Of a DNA stretch of 64,000 nt, positions 51,901 through 58,103 are shown piece by piece (position 1 is the first letter of the stretch; each line of letters begins with the position of its first letter). The position numbers were made by a program, and so were the translations under genes. Source of the DNA: Actinomadura rubteroloni (GTDB taxonomy: Bacteria; Actinomycetota; Actinomycetes; Streptosporangiales; Streptosporangiaceae); contig NZ_MTBP01000003.1 in the NCBI RefSeq assembly GCF_002911665.1, forward strand, positions 1 through 64,000. Direction: 5' to 3'. The notes under the pieces are model-generated. The model ran no database searches. It saw only the letters and a list, made by a program, of their open reading frames with translations, and had not been told where the DNA came from.

Positions 51901-53478
51901 GGCGAACTGCGCTCTTTCCTCGCCGACCGGCTCCCCGCCTACATGGTCCCGGCGGCGTACGTGACGCTGCCGGAACTGCCGTCGAATCCGAACGGCAAGC
52001 TCGACCGCGCCGCGCTGCCCGTCCCGCCGGAGCAGGCGCGCGGTGGTCGCGCGCCGCGCGACCACGTCGAACGCGAACTGTGCGCGCTGTTCGCCGAAGC
52101 GCTCGGGCTCGCCGAGGTCGGCCCGGACGACGACTTCTTCGAGCTCGGCGGGCACTCCCTGCTCGTCACCCGGCTCGTCCCGCGCATCCGGCGGCGGCTG
52201 GCCGTGGAGCTGCGCGCCGGGCTGATGTTCGAGCGCCCCACGGCGGCGCGGCTGGCGGAGGCGCTGCGCGGCGAGTCGCCGGACGAGGCGGCGCCCGACC
52301 TGGAGGCGGACGCGGTCCTGGACCCCGGCGTCCGCGTCCGGACCGCGCCGCGCCCGGACGGGCCTTCGCGTCACGTCCTGCTCACCGGCGCGACGGGATT
52401 CCTCGGCGCCTTCCTCCTGCGCGAACTGCTCGACCGGACCGACGCGGAGGTGTCGTGCCTCGTCCGGGCGCCGGGCGAGGCCGAGGCGCACCGCCGCGTC
52501 CGCGACGCGCTGACCCGCCACGGGTTGTGGCGCGACGGGATGGAGACGCGGATCACCGCCGTGCCGGGCGATCTGGAACGGCCGCTGCTCGGCGTCGGCT
52601 CCGCCGTGTTCGACCGGCTCGCCGAGCGGATCGACCTCATCGTCCACAACGGCGCCCTGGTGAACCACCTGGCGCCCTACGCCCGGCTCAGGGCCGCGAA
52701 CGTGCTCGGGACGCAGGACGTCCTGCGCCTCGCCACGACCGGACGGGTGAAGGCGGTCCACCACGTCTCGACGTGCGACGTGGCGGTCGGCGTCCGCGAC
52801 AACCCCGCCGTCCTCGCCGAGGACCGGGTCGCGCCCGCCGCCGACGTTCTGCCGAACGGCTATGTGGCCAGCAAATGGGTGGCCGAGCGGCTGGTCCGCG
52901 CGGCGCGGGAGCGCGGCGTCCCCGCCACGGTCCACCGCCCGAGCCGGGTCTGCGGCGACACCGCCACCGGCCTCGGCGCGACCGACGACGCCTTCTGGAC
53001 GATGCTCCGCGCCTCGATCGTGCTCGGCGCCGTGCCCGACACGGTCGACGGCGAGACGGTCGACCTGGTGCCCGCCGACTACGTGGCCGCCGCGATCGTC
53101 CGGCTGGCACAGCGGCCGGACGCGGCCGCCGCCTACCACCTGACCAGCCCGAACCCGCTCCTGGTCGGGGCGGTCGTGGACCGGCTGCGGCAACTCGGCT
53201 ACGTGTTGGAGCGGGTCCCGGCGGCCGACTGGCGGCGCGCCCTCGCCGGACGGGCCGACGGCGCCGGGGAGGAGGACGGGCGGCTCGCCGTCGCCGCGCT
53301 GCTCGGCGAGGAGTTCGAGGCCCTGCCCGGCGGGTTCGTCTTCGCCCGCACCAACGAACGGCGCGACCTTCCCGACCTCGAGTGCCCGGACATCGATGAC
53401 GAGATCATCGACCGGTACGTCCGCGCCTTCGTCTCGACGGGCTTCTTCCCGGCCCCGCAGCCGAGCGGGTCGCGATGA
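48925..53478 (+). CDS. NRPS, T-C-A-T-R (ScoA/Nrp-like) with reductive release
   Basis: This 1517-aa synthetase has an N-terminal carrier (about 1-75, LGLDSVRLLSL, Ser36; like aryl-carrier domains of siderophore NRPSs). A condensation domain follows (about 93-510, HHIALDG at about 220). The adenylation domain (about 530-1030) has YTSGSTGRPKG, YGPTEGTVD, YRTGDLARR and NGKLDRAALP. A second carrier (FFELGGHSLL) is near 1074. The thioester reductase runs from about 1150 (LLTGATGFLGAFLL, YVASKW) and would release an aldehyde or alcohol. Aligned by eye to PheA, the pocket reads D-T-E-D-A-G-L-V-D-K; the acidic residues suit a basic amino acid such as Lys or Orn, as in known INLPs. The stop overlaps the exporter ATG. 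Confidence 0.9.
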   Translation: MTLDAQSLRRAVGDMLYLGPDEIVADADLFALGLDSVRLLSLLEGWREQGADVSLVELAERPTLAAWEDLLLRPSGAARTGAESGPGRRLPLTEAQAGIWTGQRLDPADPSYNTAEYADIDGPVDAALFEEALRRTVRETEALNVRFAEDEDGRPWMEPADHRWTLHVADVEDEPDPRAAALRWMHDDLARPVDLTAEPPFGQALFRLAPDRFLWYQRVHHIALDGFGLALVARRVADVYTALAAGRDPGEPGFGSLRAVVEEDAAYQSSERRDADRAHWLARSAGREAPAALSGRKARPARTFLRESFDVDAEIVAGLRAVARRCAATWPDVVIAACAAYTHRMTGTAEPVLGVPVMGRLGSVSLRVPSMVLNIVALRQPVDPGAGLAALTGAVADRMRADRPHHRYRYEHLRRDLGLSGERGALYGPAVNIMPFDYDLSFAGRPAEVHNVSAGPVEDISVNVYDRADGSGLRIALDGNPACLDQAALAAHGRRLLRFVAALVAEPDRPVRDVDLLSEDERRLLSGAWNATARDLPAEPVTRAFERQAARTPDATALVRADDALSYAELNARANRLARFLIARGAGPERRVALLLPRSPDLIVALLAVLKTGAAYVPLDPGLPPGRLDWLLGDVRPVLLLTDEPRGGDEIALNDPGVRRAVEGEPSRDVTDDDRRTPLRPAHPAYLIYTSGSTGRPKGVVTEHRGLTNLYLHHRAGMIAVADGARFRAALTAPLSFDTSWEGLLWMFAGHELHLVPDDVRRDPEAMVRYVGERRVDFLDVTPSYAEELVVAGLLDGPHRPRVVALGGEAAGPLLWTRLRDAPGVIGYNLYGPTEGTVDTLACRLADSDVPIVGRPLANTRAHVLDGGLRPLPPGAAGELYLSGVPLARGYHGRAGLTAARFVADPFGPPGARMYRTGDLARRRPDGALDYLGRADDQVQLRGFRIEYGEIESTLAAHPAVERAAALVREDAPGVKRLAAYVVTADGAEADAGELRSFLADRLPAYMVPAAYVTLPELPSNPNGKLDRAALPVPPEQARGGRAPRDHVERELCALFAEALGLAEVGPDDDFFELGGHSLLVTRLVPRIRRRLAVELRAGLMFERPTAARLAEALRGESPDEAAPDLEADAVLDPGVRVRTAPRPDGPSRHVLLTGATGFLGAFLLRELLDRTDAEVSCLVRAPGEAEAHRRVRDALTRHGLWRDGMETRITAVPGDLERPLLGVGSAVFDRLAERIDLIVHNGALVNHLAPYARLRAANVLGTQDVLRLATTGRVKAVHHVSTCDVAVGVRDNPAVLAEDRVAPAADVLPNGYVASKWVAERLVRAARERGVPATVHRPSRVCGDTATGLGATDDAFWTMLRASIVLGAVPDTVDGETVDLVPADYVAAAIVRLAQRPDAAAAYHLTSPNPLLVGAVVDRLRQLGYVLERVPAADWRRALAGRADGAGEEDGRLAVAALLGEEFEALPGGFVFARTNERRDLPDLECPDIDDEIIDRYVRAFVSTGFFPAPQPSGSR

Positions 53479-54659
53479 CCGACGTGCGGCACGGCGCCCC
53501 GGCCGTCGTCGACCCCGTCCGTGCGTGGATCATCGTGGCCGCGCTCGCGGTGGGCTCGTTCCTGTTCGTCACCGTGGAGACCCTGCCGATCGGGCTGCTG
53601 TCGGACCTCGCGGCCGGCCTCGCCGTCTCCGAGGGCACGGTCGGGCAGCTCGTCACGGTGTACGCGTTCTGCGTCATGGCGGCGGCCGTCCCGCTCACCG
53701 TCGCGTTCTCCCGCTTCCCGCGCCGGGCACTGCTGATCGGCGTCTTCGCGGTGTTCGTGGCCGCGACGACGGCGTCCGCGCTGGCCGGGAACTACGTCGT
53801 CCTGCTCGTGGTGCGGGCCGTCCTCGCGATGGCGCAGGCGCTGTTCTGGTCGGTGGCGGTGTCGCTGGCCGGGACGCTGGTGCCGGACGCCCGGAAGGGC
53901 CGGGCCATCGCGCTCGTCTACGCGGGGATCTCCTTCGCCCAGCTCCTCGGCGTCCCGGGTGGCGTCGCGCTCGGGCACTGGCTCGGGTGGCGCTGGGCGA
54001 TGGGCGTCCTGCCCGTGGCCGGACTGGTCGTCGTCGCCGTGCTCGCGGCGTTCCTCCCGCCCGTCCAGGGGCACGAGCCGATCCGCGCACGCCGGGTCTT
54101 CGCGCTGCTCGGCCGGACGCGGGTGCGCACCGCCATGATCGCGATCACCGCGGCCTTCACCGGCACCTATGTCGCGTTCACCTACATCAGCCCGTTGCTC
54201 CAGCGCGTCGGTCACGTCCAGCCGGACATGGTGTCGGTGTTCCTGCTCCTGTTCGGGCTCGCCGGGGTCGGCGGCAACGCCCTCGCGGGGGTGCTCGTGG
54301 ACCGCAGGCCGTACACCACCGTGTTCGTCGCGGTCGGCGGGATGCTCACCGTCGTCGTCGCCTTCGCGGCCCTGGGCGGCCGGACGCCGGTGACGGTGCT
54401 GACCGTCGTCGCGTGGGGATTGTGCGGCTCGGCGATGCCCACCGTCTTCACGGCGTGGGCGCTCCGCCTCGCGCCCGCCGACCGCGAGGCGATCACCGCG
54501 CTCCTGGTGATCGCCGTGAACTTCGGCCTCGGCGCGGGCGCCCTCGTCGGCGGCGGGCTGCTGAACGGAGCCGGAACGTCGGGCGTAACCTCGGCCGCGG
54601 CTCTCCTGCTCGCGACAGCCCTCGCCGCGGCCGTCCTCGGTTCGAGGCAACGCCCCTAG
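53475..54659 (+). CDS. MFS exporter (DHA1-type)
   Basis: The 394-aa transporter has 12 predicted TM segments. DHA1 features are FVTVETLPIGLLSDLAAGLAVSEGTVGQLVTVYAF, RFPRRALLIG, and the ALVYAGISFAQLLGVPGGVALGHWLGWR antiporter motif C region. It is the last gene of the isonitrile-type cluster; ATG 53475 overlaps the NRPS stop. It most likely exports the finished product. Confidence 0.9.
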   Translation: MTDVRHGAPAVVDPVRAWIIVAALAVGSFLFVTVETLPIGLLSDLAAGLAVSEGTVGQLVTVYAFCVMAAAVPLTVAFSRFPRRALLIGVFAVFVAATTASALAGNYVVLLVVRAVLAMAQALFWSVAVSLAGTLVPDARKGRAIALVYAGISFAQLLGVPGGVALGHWLGWRWAMGVLPVAGLVVVAVLAAFLPPVQGHEPIRARRVFALLGRTRVRTAMIAITAAFTGTYVAFTYISPLLQRVGHVQPDMVSVFLLLFGLAGVGGNALAGVLVDRRPYTTVFVAVGGMLTVVVAFAALGGRTPVTVLTVVAWGLCGSAMPTVFTAWALRLAPADREAITALLVIAVNFGLGAGALVGGGLLNGAGTSGVTSAAALLLATALAAAVLGSRQRP

Positions 54660-54669
54660 CAGCCGCAAA

Positions 54670-55392
54670 TCACGACGACCGGACAGCCGGTGGGAGTTCA
54701 CGCAGGTGGCGGTGCGCGGCGTTCACGGCGCGGGTCTGGGCGACCTGGCGGGCCCAGCCCCACACCGCGCCGGAGAAGGGGCCGTTGTCGTGGCCGCAGG
54801 CGGCGCAGACGCGGATCTCGCCGGTGTTGCGCAGGTCGGCGAACTCCGCCGAGCCGACCGCGGTCGGGAACTGGCGCACCGGGTCGGTCGCGCTCCCGTG
54901 CCGTGCGGCGTCGTAGCCCGGCAGATCGTGCGGGGTGGCGTTGTAGGTGTGCCGGACCAGTTCGGCCTTGCACGAGGTGCATCGGGCGATCATCGCTTCG
55001 CTCTGCTCGCCCTCTTCCGCCTGGTGCTGGGTGACCACGATGACGGCGTAGGCGCCGGGGTCGGTCTCGTCGCTGAGGCGCGAGTTGACGCCGTGGAGGT
55101 TCTGGGTGGCGATGATCTGCGCGGGTGAGAGGGGCGAGTTGTGGGAGCCGTAGCAGACGACGACCTCCGACACGGTGTTCCAGTGGAAGAACTGGCCGTG
55201 GTCCCGGCCGGGTCCGCCGATGAGGACGTTGCCGCAGGGGATGATCGCTCCGGCGTGGTCGTAGGGGAACAGCGGCATCAGTTGCGCGGCGGCCTTGGCC
55301 ATGCGCTCGTACACGCTGACCTTGAGAGGTTCGAGGTCGGGGTCGGGCGGTGGGATGCTGCGGGTGCTGTCCAGTTGAGGGTGGGCGTTCAC
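54670..55392 (-). CDS. cupin/rubredoxin-type protein, copy A (3-hydroxyanthranilate dioxygenase-like)
   Basis: The 240-aa protein has a cupin-like core (PYDHAGAIIPCGNVLIGGP, FFHWNTVSEVVVCYGSH, AVIVVTQHQ) followed by two CxxC pairs (CTSC and CAAC), as in the rubredoxin-like tail of bacterial 3-hydroxyanthranilate 3,4-dioxygenases. It is a paralogue of the protein at 56013-56753, with an identical 137-bp block near the N-terminus. It lies at the end of the minus-strand operon. The catalytic function is not established. GTG 55392 has AAGGCGAGA upstream. Confidence 0.65.
   Translation of the reverse strand: MNAHPQLDSTRSIPPPDPDLEPLKVSVYERMAKAAAQLMPLFPYDHAGAIIPCGNVLIGGPGRDHGQFFHWNTVSEVVVCYGSHNSPLSPAQIIATQNLHGVNSRLSDETDPGAYAVIVVTQHQAEEGEQSEAMIARCTSCKAELVRHTYNATPHDLPGYDAARHGSATDPVRQFPTAVGSAEFADLRNTGEIRVCAACGHDNGPFSGAVWGWARQVAQTRAVNAAHRHLRELPPAVRSS
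55214..55350. repeat. 137-bp block identical to 56563-56699
   Basis: By direct reading this block is base-for-base identical to 56563-56699 (offset 1349), whereas the surrounding coding sequences of the two paralogues differ throughout. It encodes the segment from about PPDPDLEPLKVS to NVLIGGP. This points to gene conversion or a very recent partial duplication. Confidence 0.85.
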
Positions 55393-55479
55393 TGATCTCG
55401 CCTTCCGACGATGCTTTCGTGAGTGCGCGTTCCGGTACTGCCTGAGCCGTCGGGGCGAAAGGGTTCGGCTCGGCCGGGA

Positions 55480-56016
55480 TCAGGCCGGTTCGGTGGTCCA
55501 GCCGTAAGGTTCCAGGCTGATCTCGGGGTGGACGGCGGAGCACTTGCCGCAGGTGCGGGCGTCCAGGTCCGCGCTGAACCGCGCGACCGCCTCGGCGTAG
55601 AGCGCGACGGCGGAGCCGTCGTTGTCGTGCTGCCACTCATAGCGGTGGAGTTCGGCGCCGCATTCGGGGCAGTACCAGGCGGCTCCCTGGCGTCCGGCGG
55701 CCAGCGGCTGGTAGCGGATCGTGACGCCCTCCTCGACCGGCACGATCTGGTGCGGGGTCCCGGCGGGCACGTAGACGTGGTCGCCGACGTCCATCCGGAA
55801 CCGGTTGACCGAGCTGTCGCGCAGGTGGACGTGGGCCGAGCCGGAAAGCTGGCTGAGCACGGTGTCCTTCTCGCAGATCAGGTGGAAGGGCTGCGGCAGC
55901 CAGTTGCGCGACAGGTAGATCTGGGGGTCGGTGTCGGCGGGCAGGACGGCCTCGTCCTGGTAGTTCCCGATCTCGGCGGCGGCCTTGAAGGCGTGGAGCA
56001 TGCGGCGACGGGTCAC
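55480..56016 (-). CDS. cupin dioxygenase-like protein with CxxC pairs
   Basis: The 178-aa protein shows a cupin core (HLICEKDTVLSQLSGSAHVHL, DVGDHVYVPAGTPHQIVPVEEG) and a four-Cys tail (YCPECGAEL, CGKC), again the layout of bacterial 3-hydroxyanthranilate 3,4-dioxygenase. The first metal motif is unusual, so activity is uncertain. GTG 56016 overlaps the stop of copy B (GTGA) and is preceded by GAGGAGG. It is the middle gene of a three-gene minus-strand operon. Confidence 0.72.
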   Translation of the reverse strand: MTRRRMLHAFKAAAEIGNYQDEAVLPADTDPQIYLSRNWLPQPFHLICEKDTVLSQLSGSAHVHLRDSSVNRFRMDVGDHVYVPAGTPHQIVPVEEGVTIRYQPLAAGRQGAAWYCPECGAELHRYEWQHDNDGSAVALYAEAVARFSADLDARTCGKCSAVHPEISLEPYGWTTEPA

Positions 56017-56753
56017 GATCGGTCCTCCTCGGCGGACGCGGCGGTCTGGATCAGGCTCTGGGATGCGGCGTTGACGGCCCTGGTCTGGGCGACCTGGCGG
56101 GCCCAGCCCCACTGCGCGCTCGGGAACGGATCGTTCGCGTGGCCGCAGCCGGCGCAGACGCGGATCTCGTCGGTGTTGCGCAGGTCGGCGAACTCCGCCG
56201 ATCCCAGCGCGGTGGAGAACTGGTGGACGGGGTCGTCCGGGCCGCCGTGGCGCTCGGCGTCGTAGCCGGGCAGGCCGTGCGGGGTGGCGTCGTATTCGTG
56301 GCGGATCAGCTCGGCCTTGCACTTCTTGCAGCGGGCGATCATCGCCTCGGTCTGGCCGCCCTCGACCGACTGGTGCTGGGTGACCACGATGACGGCGAAC
56401 GCCTCGGGGTCCTTCTCGTCGCGCAGGAAGGAGTTCACGCCGTGTAGGTTCTGGGTCGCCATGATCTGCCCGGTGGCCAGCAGCGACTTGTGCGAGCCGT
56501 AGACGGCCACGACCTCGTTGACGGTGTTCCAGTGGAAGAAGTGCCCGTACGCGTTCTCGGGGCCGCCGATGAGGACGTTGCCGCAGGGGATGATCGCTCC
56601 GGCGTGGTCGTAGGGGAACAGCGGCATCAGTTGCGCGGCGGCCTTGGCCATGCGCTCGTACACGCTGACCTTGAGAGGTTCGAGGTCGGGGTCGGGCGGC
56701 GGGATGTGCCGCGTATCCTCCAGCAGCCCGGATCCGGGCGTTGCCTGGCTCAC
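56013..56753 (-). CDS. cupin/rubredoxin-type protein, copy B
   Basis: The 246-aa paralogue of the 54670-55392 protein has the same blocks (FFHWNTVNEVVAVYGSH, AVIVVTQHQ, CKKC, CAGC). The start GTG 56753 follows GGGGAG; the frame stays open upstream but homology to copy A begins just after this GTG. It is first gene of the operon; its promoter region carries the GGCCACTGTTCCG sequence shared with the divergent operon. It probably forms a two-subunit or two-step system with copy A and the middle cupin; that is inference. Confidence 0.68.
   Translation of the reverse strand: MSQATPGSGLLEDTRHIPPPDPDLEPLKVSVYERMAKAAAQLMPLFPYDHAGAIIPCGNVLIGGPENAYGHFFHWNTVNEVVAVYGSHKSLLATGQIMATQNLHGVNSFLRDEKDPEAFAVIVVTQHQSVEGGQTEAMIARCKKCKAELIRHEYDATPHGLPGYDAERHGGPDDPVHQFSTALGSAEFADLRNTDEIRVCAGCGHANDPFPSAQWGWARQVAQTRAVNAASQSLIQTAASAEEDRS
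56563..56699. repeat. 137-bp block identical to 55214-55350
   Basis: This is the second member of the identical pair, within the N-terminal coding part of copy B. Confidence 0.85.
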
Positions 56754-56778
56754 AACGACTCCCCAATGTTTCACCATG

Positions 56779-56791
56779 CGGAACAGTGGCC
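56779..56791 (-). promoter_or_regulatory. shared promoter/operator sequence, cupin operon
   Basis: On the minus strand this reads GGCCACTGTTCCG. The flanks (CAATGGC before, CATGGTGAAACATTGGGGAG after) closely follow those at 57780-57817. The core lies 26 nt from the GTG of copy B, almost the same distance as in the divergent operon. Confidence 0.6.
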
Positions 56792-56855
56792 GCCATTGTG
56801 ATACCGAACTCAGGTCGATGGCAAGTGGTCGCTGGCAAGAAGCACGCCGAAACGA

Positions 56856-56892
56856 CTCCGGCCGGCCCTTCGCGGTGAAGGGCCGGCCGGAG
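56856..56892 (-). terminator. IclR gene terminator hairpin
   Basis: A perfect 16-bp stem, CTCCGGCCGGCCCTTC / GAAGGGCCGGCCGGAG, with a 5-nt loop begins 17 bp after the IclR stop on the minus strand. Confidence 0.8.
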
Positions 56893-56908
56893 ACGTCGTC
56901 GGGTGGCC

Positions 56909-57628
56909 TCAGCCGGTGAGCTGGCCGAGCTGGTGAGCGACGCTCATCGTCGCGGTGGCCGTGGACTTGAACCATGCGTCGTCGCAGCGCGACCGGGGGG
57001 CGGTCGCCGCGATCGCGCCCCGGACGCGGCCCCGGTTGTCGCGCACGACGGTGGCCACGGCGCTCACGTCGTCCTCGCTCTCGGCCTTGTTCATCGCGTA
57101 TCCGAGGTGGCGCACCTCGGTGAGGTGCTCGCGCAGCTCGTCCAGGGTGGTGATGGCGCGAGACGTCGCGGCGGGCAGTCGCCCGGTCGGGTAGAGGGCG
57201 GCCAGTTCGGCGTCGTTCTTCTCCGCCAGCAGGGCCTTTCCGGCCGCCGTGGCATGGGCGGGCAGGACCCAGCCCATGCGGCTGCCGGTCCGCACGCCCT
57301 GGTTGCTCTCGACGCTGTCGAGATAGATCACGTCGGTGCCGCGCAGCGTGGCCAGGTGCGTCGTCTCGTTGGTCAGGTCCCGCAACTGGACGAGCATGCC
57401 GTGCGACAAGGCCCGGACGTCGATGTTCTGGACCACCGACAGGCCGATGTCGACGAGGGCCGGTCCCGGCTTGTAGGCGCGGGAGAACTCGTCCTGCTCC
57501 ACGAAGTCGTGGTGGCTCAGCGTGGCGAGCATGCGGTGGACCGTCGAGCGCGACAGTCCCATGTCCCGAGCCACCTGGTTGACGCGGATCATCTCGTGGT
57601 CCTGGAACAGCCGAAGCAGCCGCAGCAC
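56909..57628 (-). CDS. IclR-family regulator
   Basis: The protein, 239 aa from GTG 57628, has an IclR winged helix (MIRVNQVARDMGLSRSTVHRMLATLSHHDFVEQ) and effector domain (THLATLRGTDVIYLDSVES, HATAAGKALLAE, RHLGYAMNKAESEDDVSAVATVVRD). The frame is open upstream to a TGA at 57724 and encodes GLIGAVDN right before the GTG, which looks like a normal IclR N-terminus. No ATG/GTG/TTG exists there, but GAAAGG lies 8 nt before an ATC at 57700. The true start may therefore be non-canonical and the protein 263 aa. It probably controls both flanking catabolic operons. Confidence 0.87.
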   Translation of the reverse strand: MLRLLRLFQDHEMIRVNQVARDMGLSRSTVHRMLATLSHHDFVEQDEFSRAYKPGPALVDIGLSVVQNIDVRALSHGMLVQLRDLTNETTHLATLRGTDVIYLDSVESNQGVRTGSRMGWVLPAHATAAGKALLAEKNDAELAALYPTGRLPAATSRAITTLDELREHLTEVRHLGYAMNKAESEDDVSAVATVVRDNRGRVRGAIAATAPRSRCDDAWFKSTATATMSVAHQLGQLTG

Positions 57629-57779
57629 GTTGTCGACCGCGCCGATGAGGCCCGCGGGCCGCTCGGAGGTGGAGTCGTCCGGAGACGTGTCGTGGGCGAT
57701 GACGTCGACCTTTCGTGGCGGTCAGAGCAGATTATCGCGACGAAGTCCAGCCTTGTACTCCGGCGAAGTCGGTAGCAGA

Positions 57780-57800
57780 ATACGGGCCACTGTTCCGTAT
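57780..57800 (+). promoter_or_regulatory. candidate IclR operator, catabolic operon
   Basis: ATACGG at 57780-57785 and CCGTAT at 57795-57800 are perfect inverted arms. The sequence GGCCACTGTTCCG (57785-57797) is the same as that upstream of the minus-strand cupin operon. It lies 25 nt before the ATG of the first plus-strand gene. Confidence 0.6.
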
Positions 57801-57821
57801 CGTGACACATGGAGGAGTGAG

Positions 57822-58103
57822 ATGGCTCTCTTCGTCAGCCTTCACCAGGCTCCCGGGCTGTCCGCCGAGGAGATCGCGGGGAACGCGCCCGAGGTCGCCC
57901 AGCAGGTGCACGCGAAGTTCCGGAAGCTGTACGTCAACACCGACACCGGCTTCATCGCCTCGGTCTACGAGGCCGACGCGGCCGCGGACGTGGAGCGGGA
58001 GTTCGAGCGGGTCGGGTTCCCGTTCGACTCGATCAACGAGATCGACTTCACCCAGACCGCCGAGGAACTGGTCGAACTCGCCGGCAAGGTCTCCCGTGGC
58101 TGA
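57822..58103 (+). CDS. small DUF4242-like protein
   Basis: A 93-aa ferredoxin-fold-like protein (FVSLHQAPGLSAEEIAGNAPEVAQ, YVNTDTGFIASVYEADAAADVEREFERVGFP). It resembles DUF4242/nickel-binding SCO4226-type small proteins, although metal ligands are not obvious. It is the first gene of the aromatic-degradation operon. GGAGGAG precedes ATG 57822. The next gene starts 8 bp before its stop. Confidence 0.6.
   Translation: MALFVSLHQAPGLSAEEIAGNAPEVAQQVHAKFRKLYVNTDTGFIASVYEADAAADVEREFERVGFPFDSINEIDFTQTAEELVELAGKVSRG

Noticed and set aside
48613..53193. Very long open frame on the minus strand opposite the NRPS (over 1500 codons)
   Set aside because: Codons are His/Arg/Gly/Pro-rich with no domain, as expected from the antisense of a GC-rich gene; the plus-strand NRPS explains the sequence fully.
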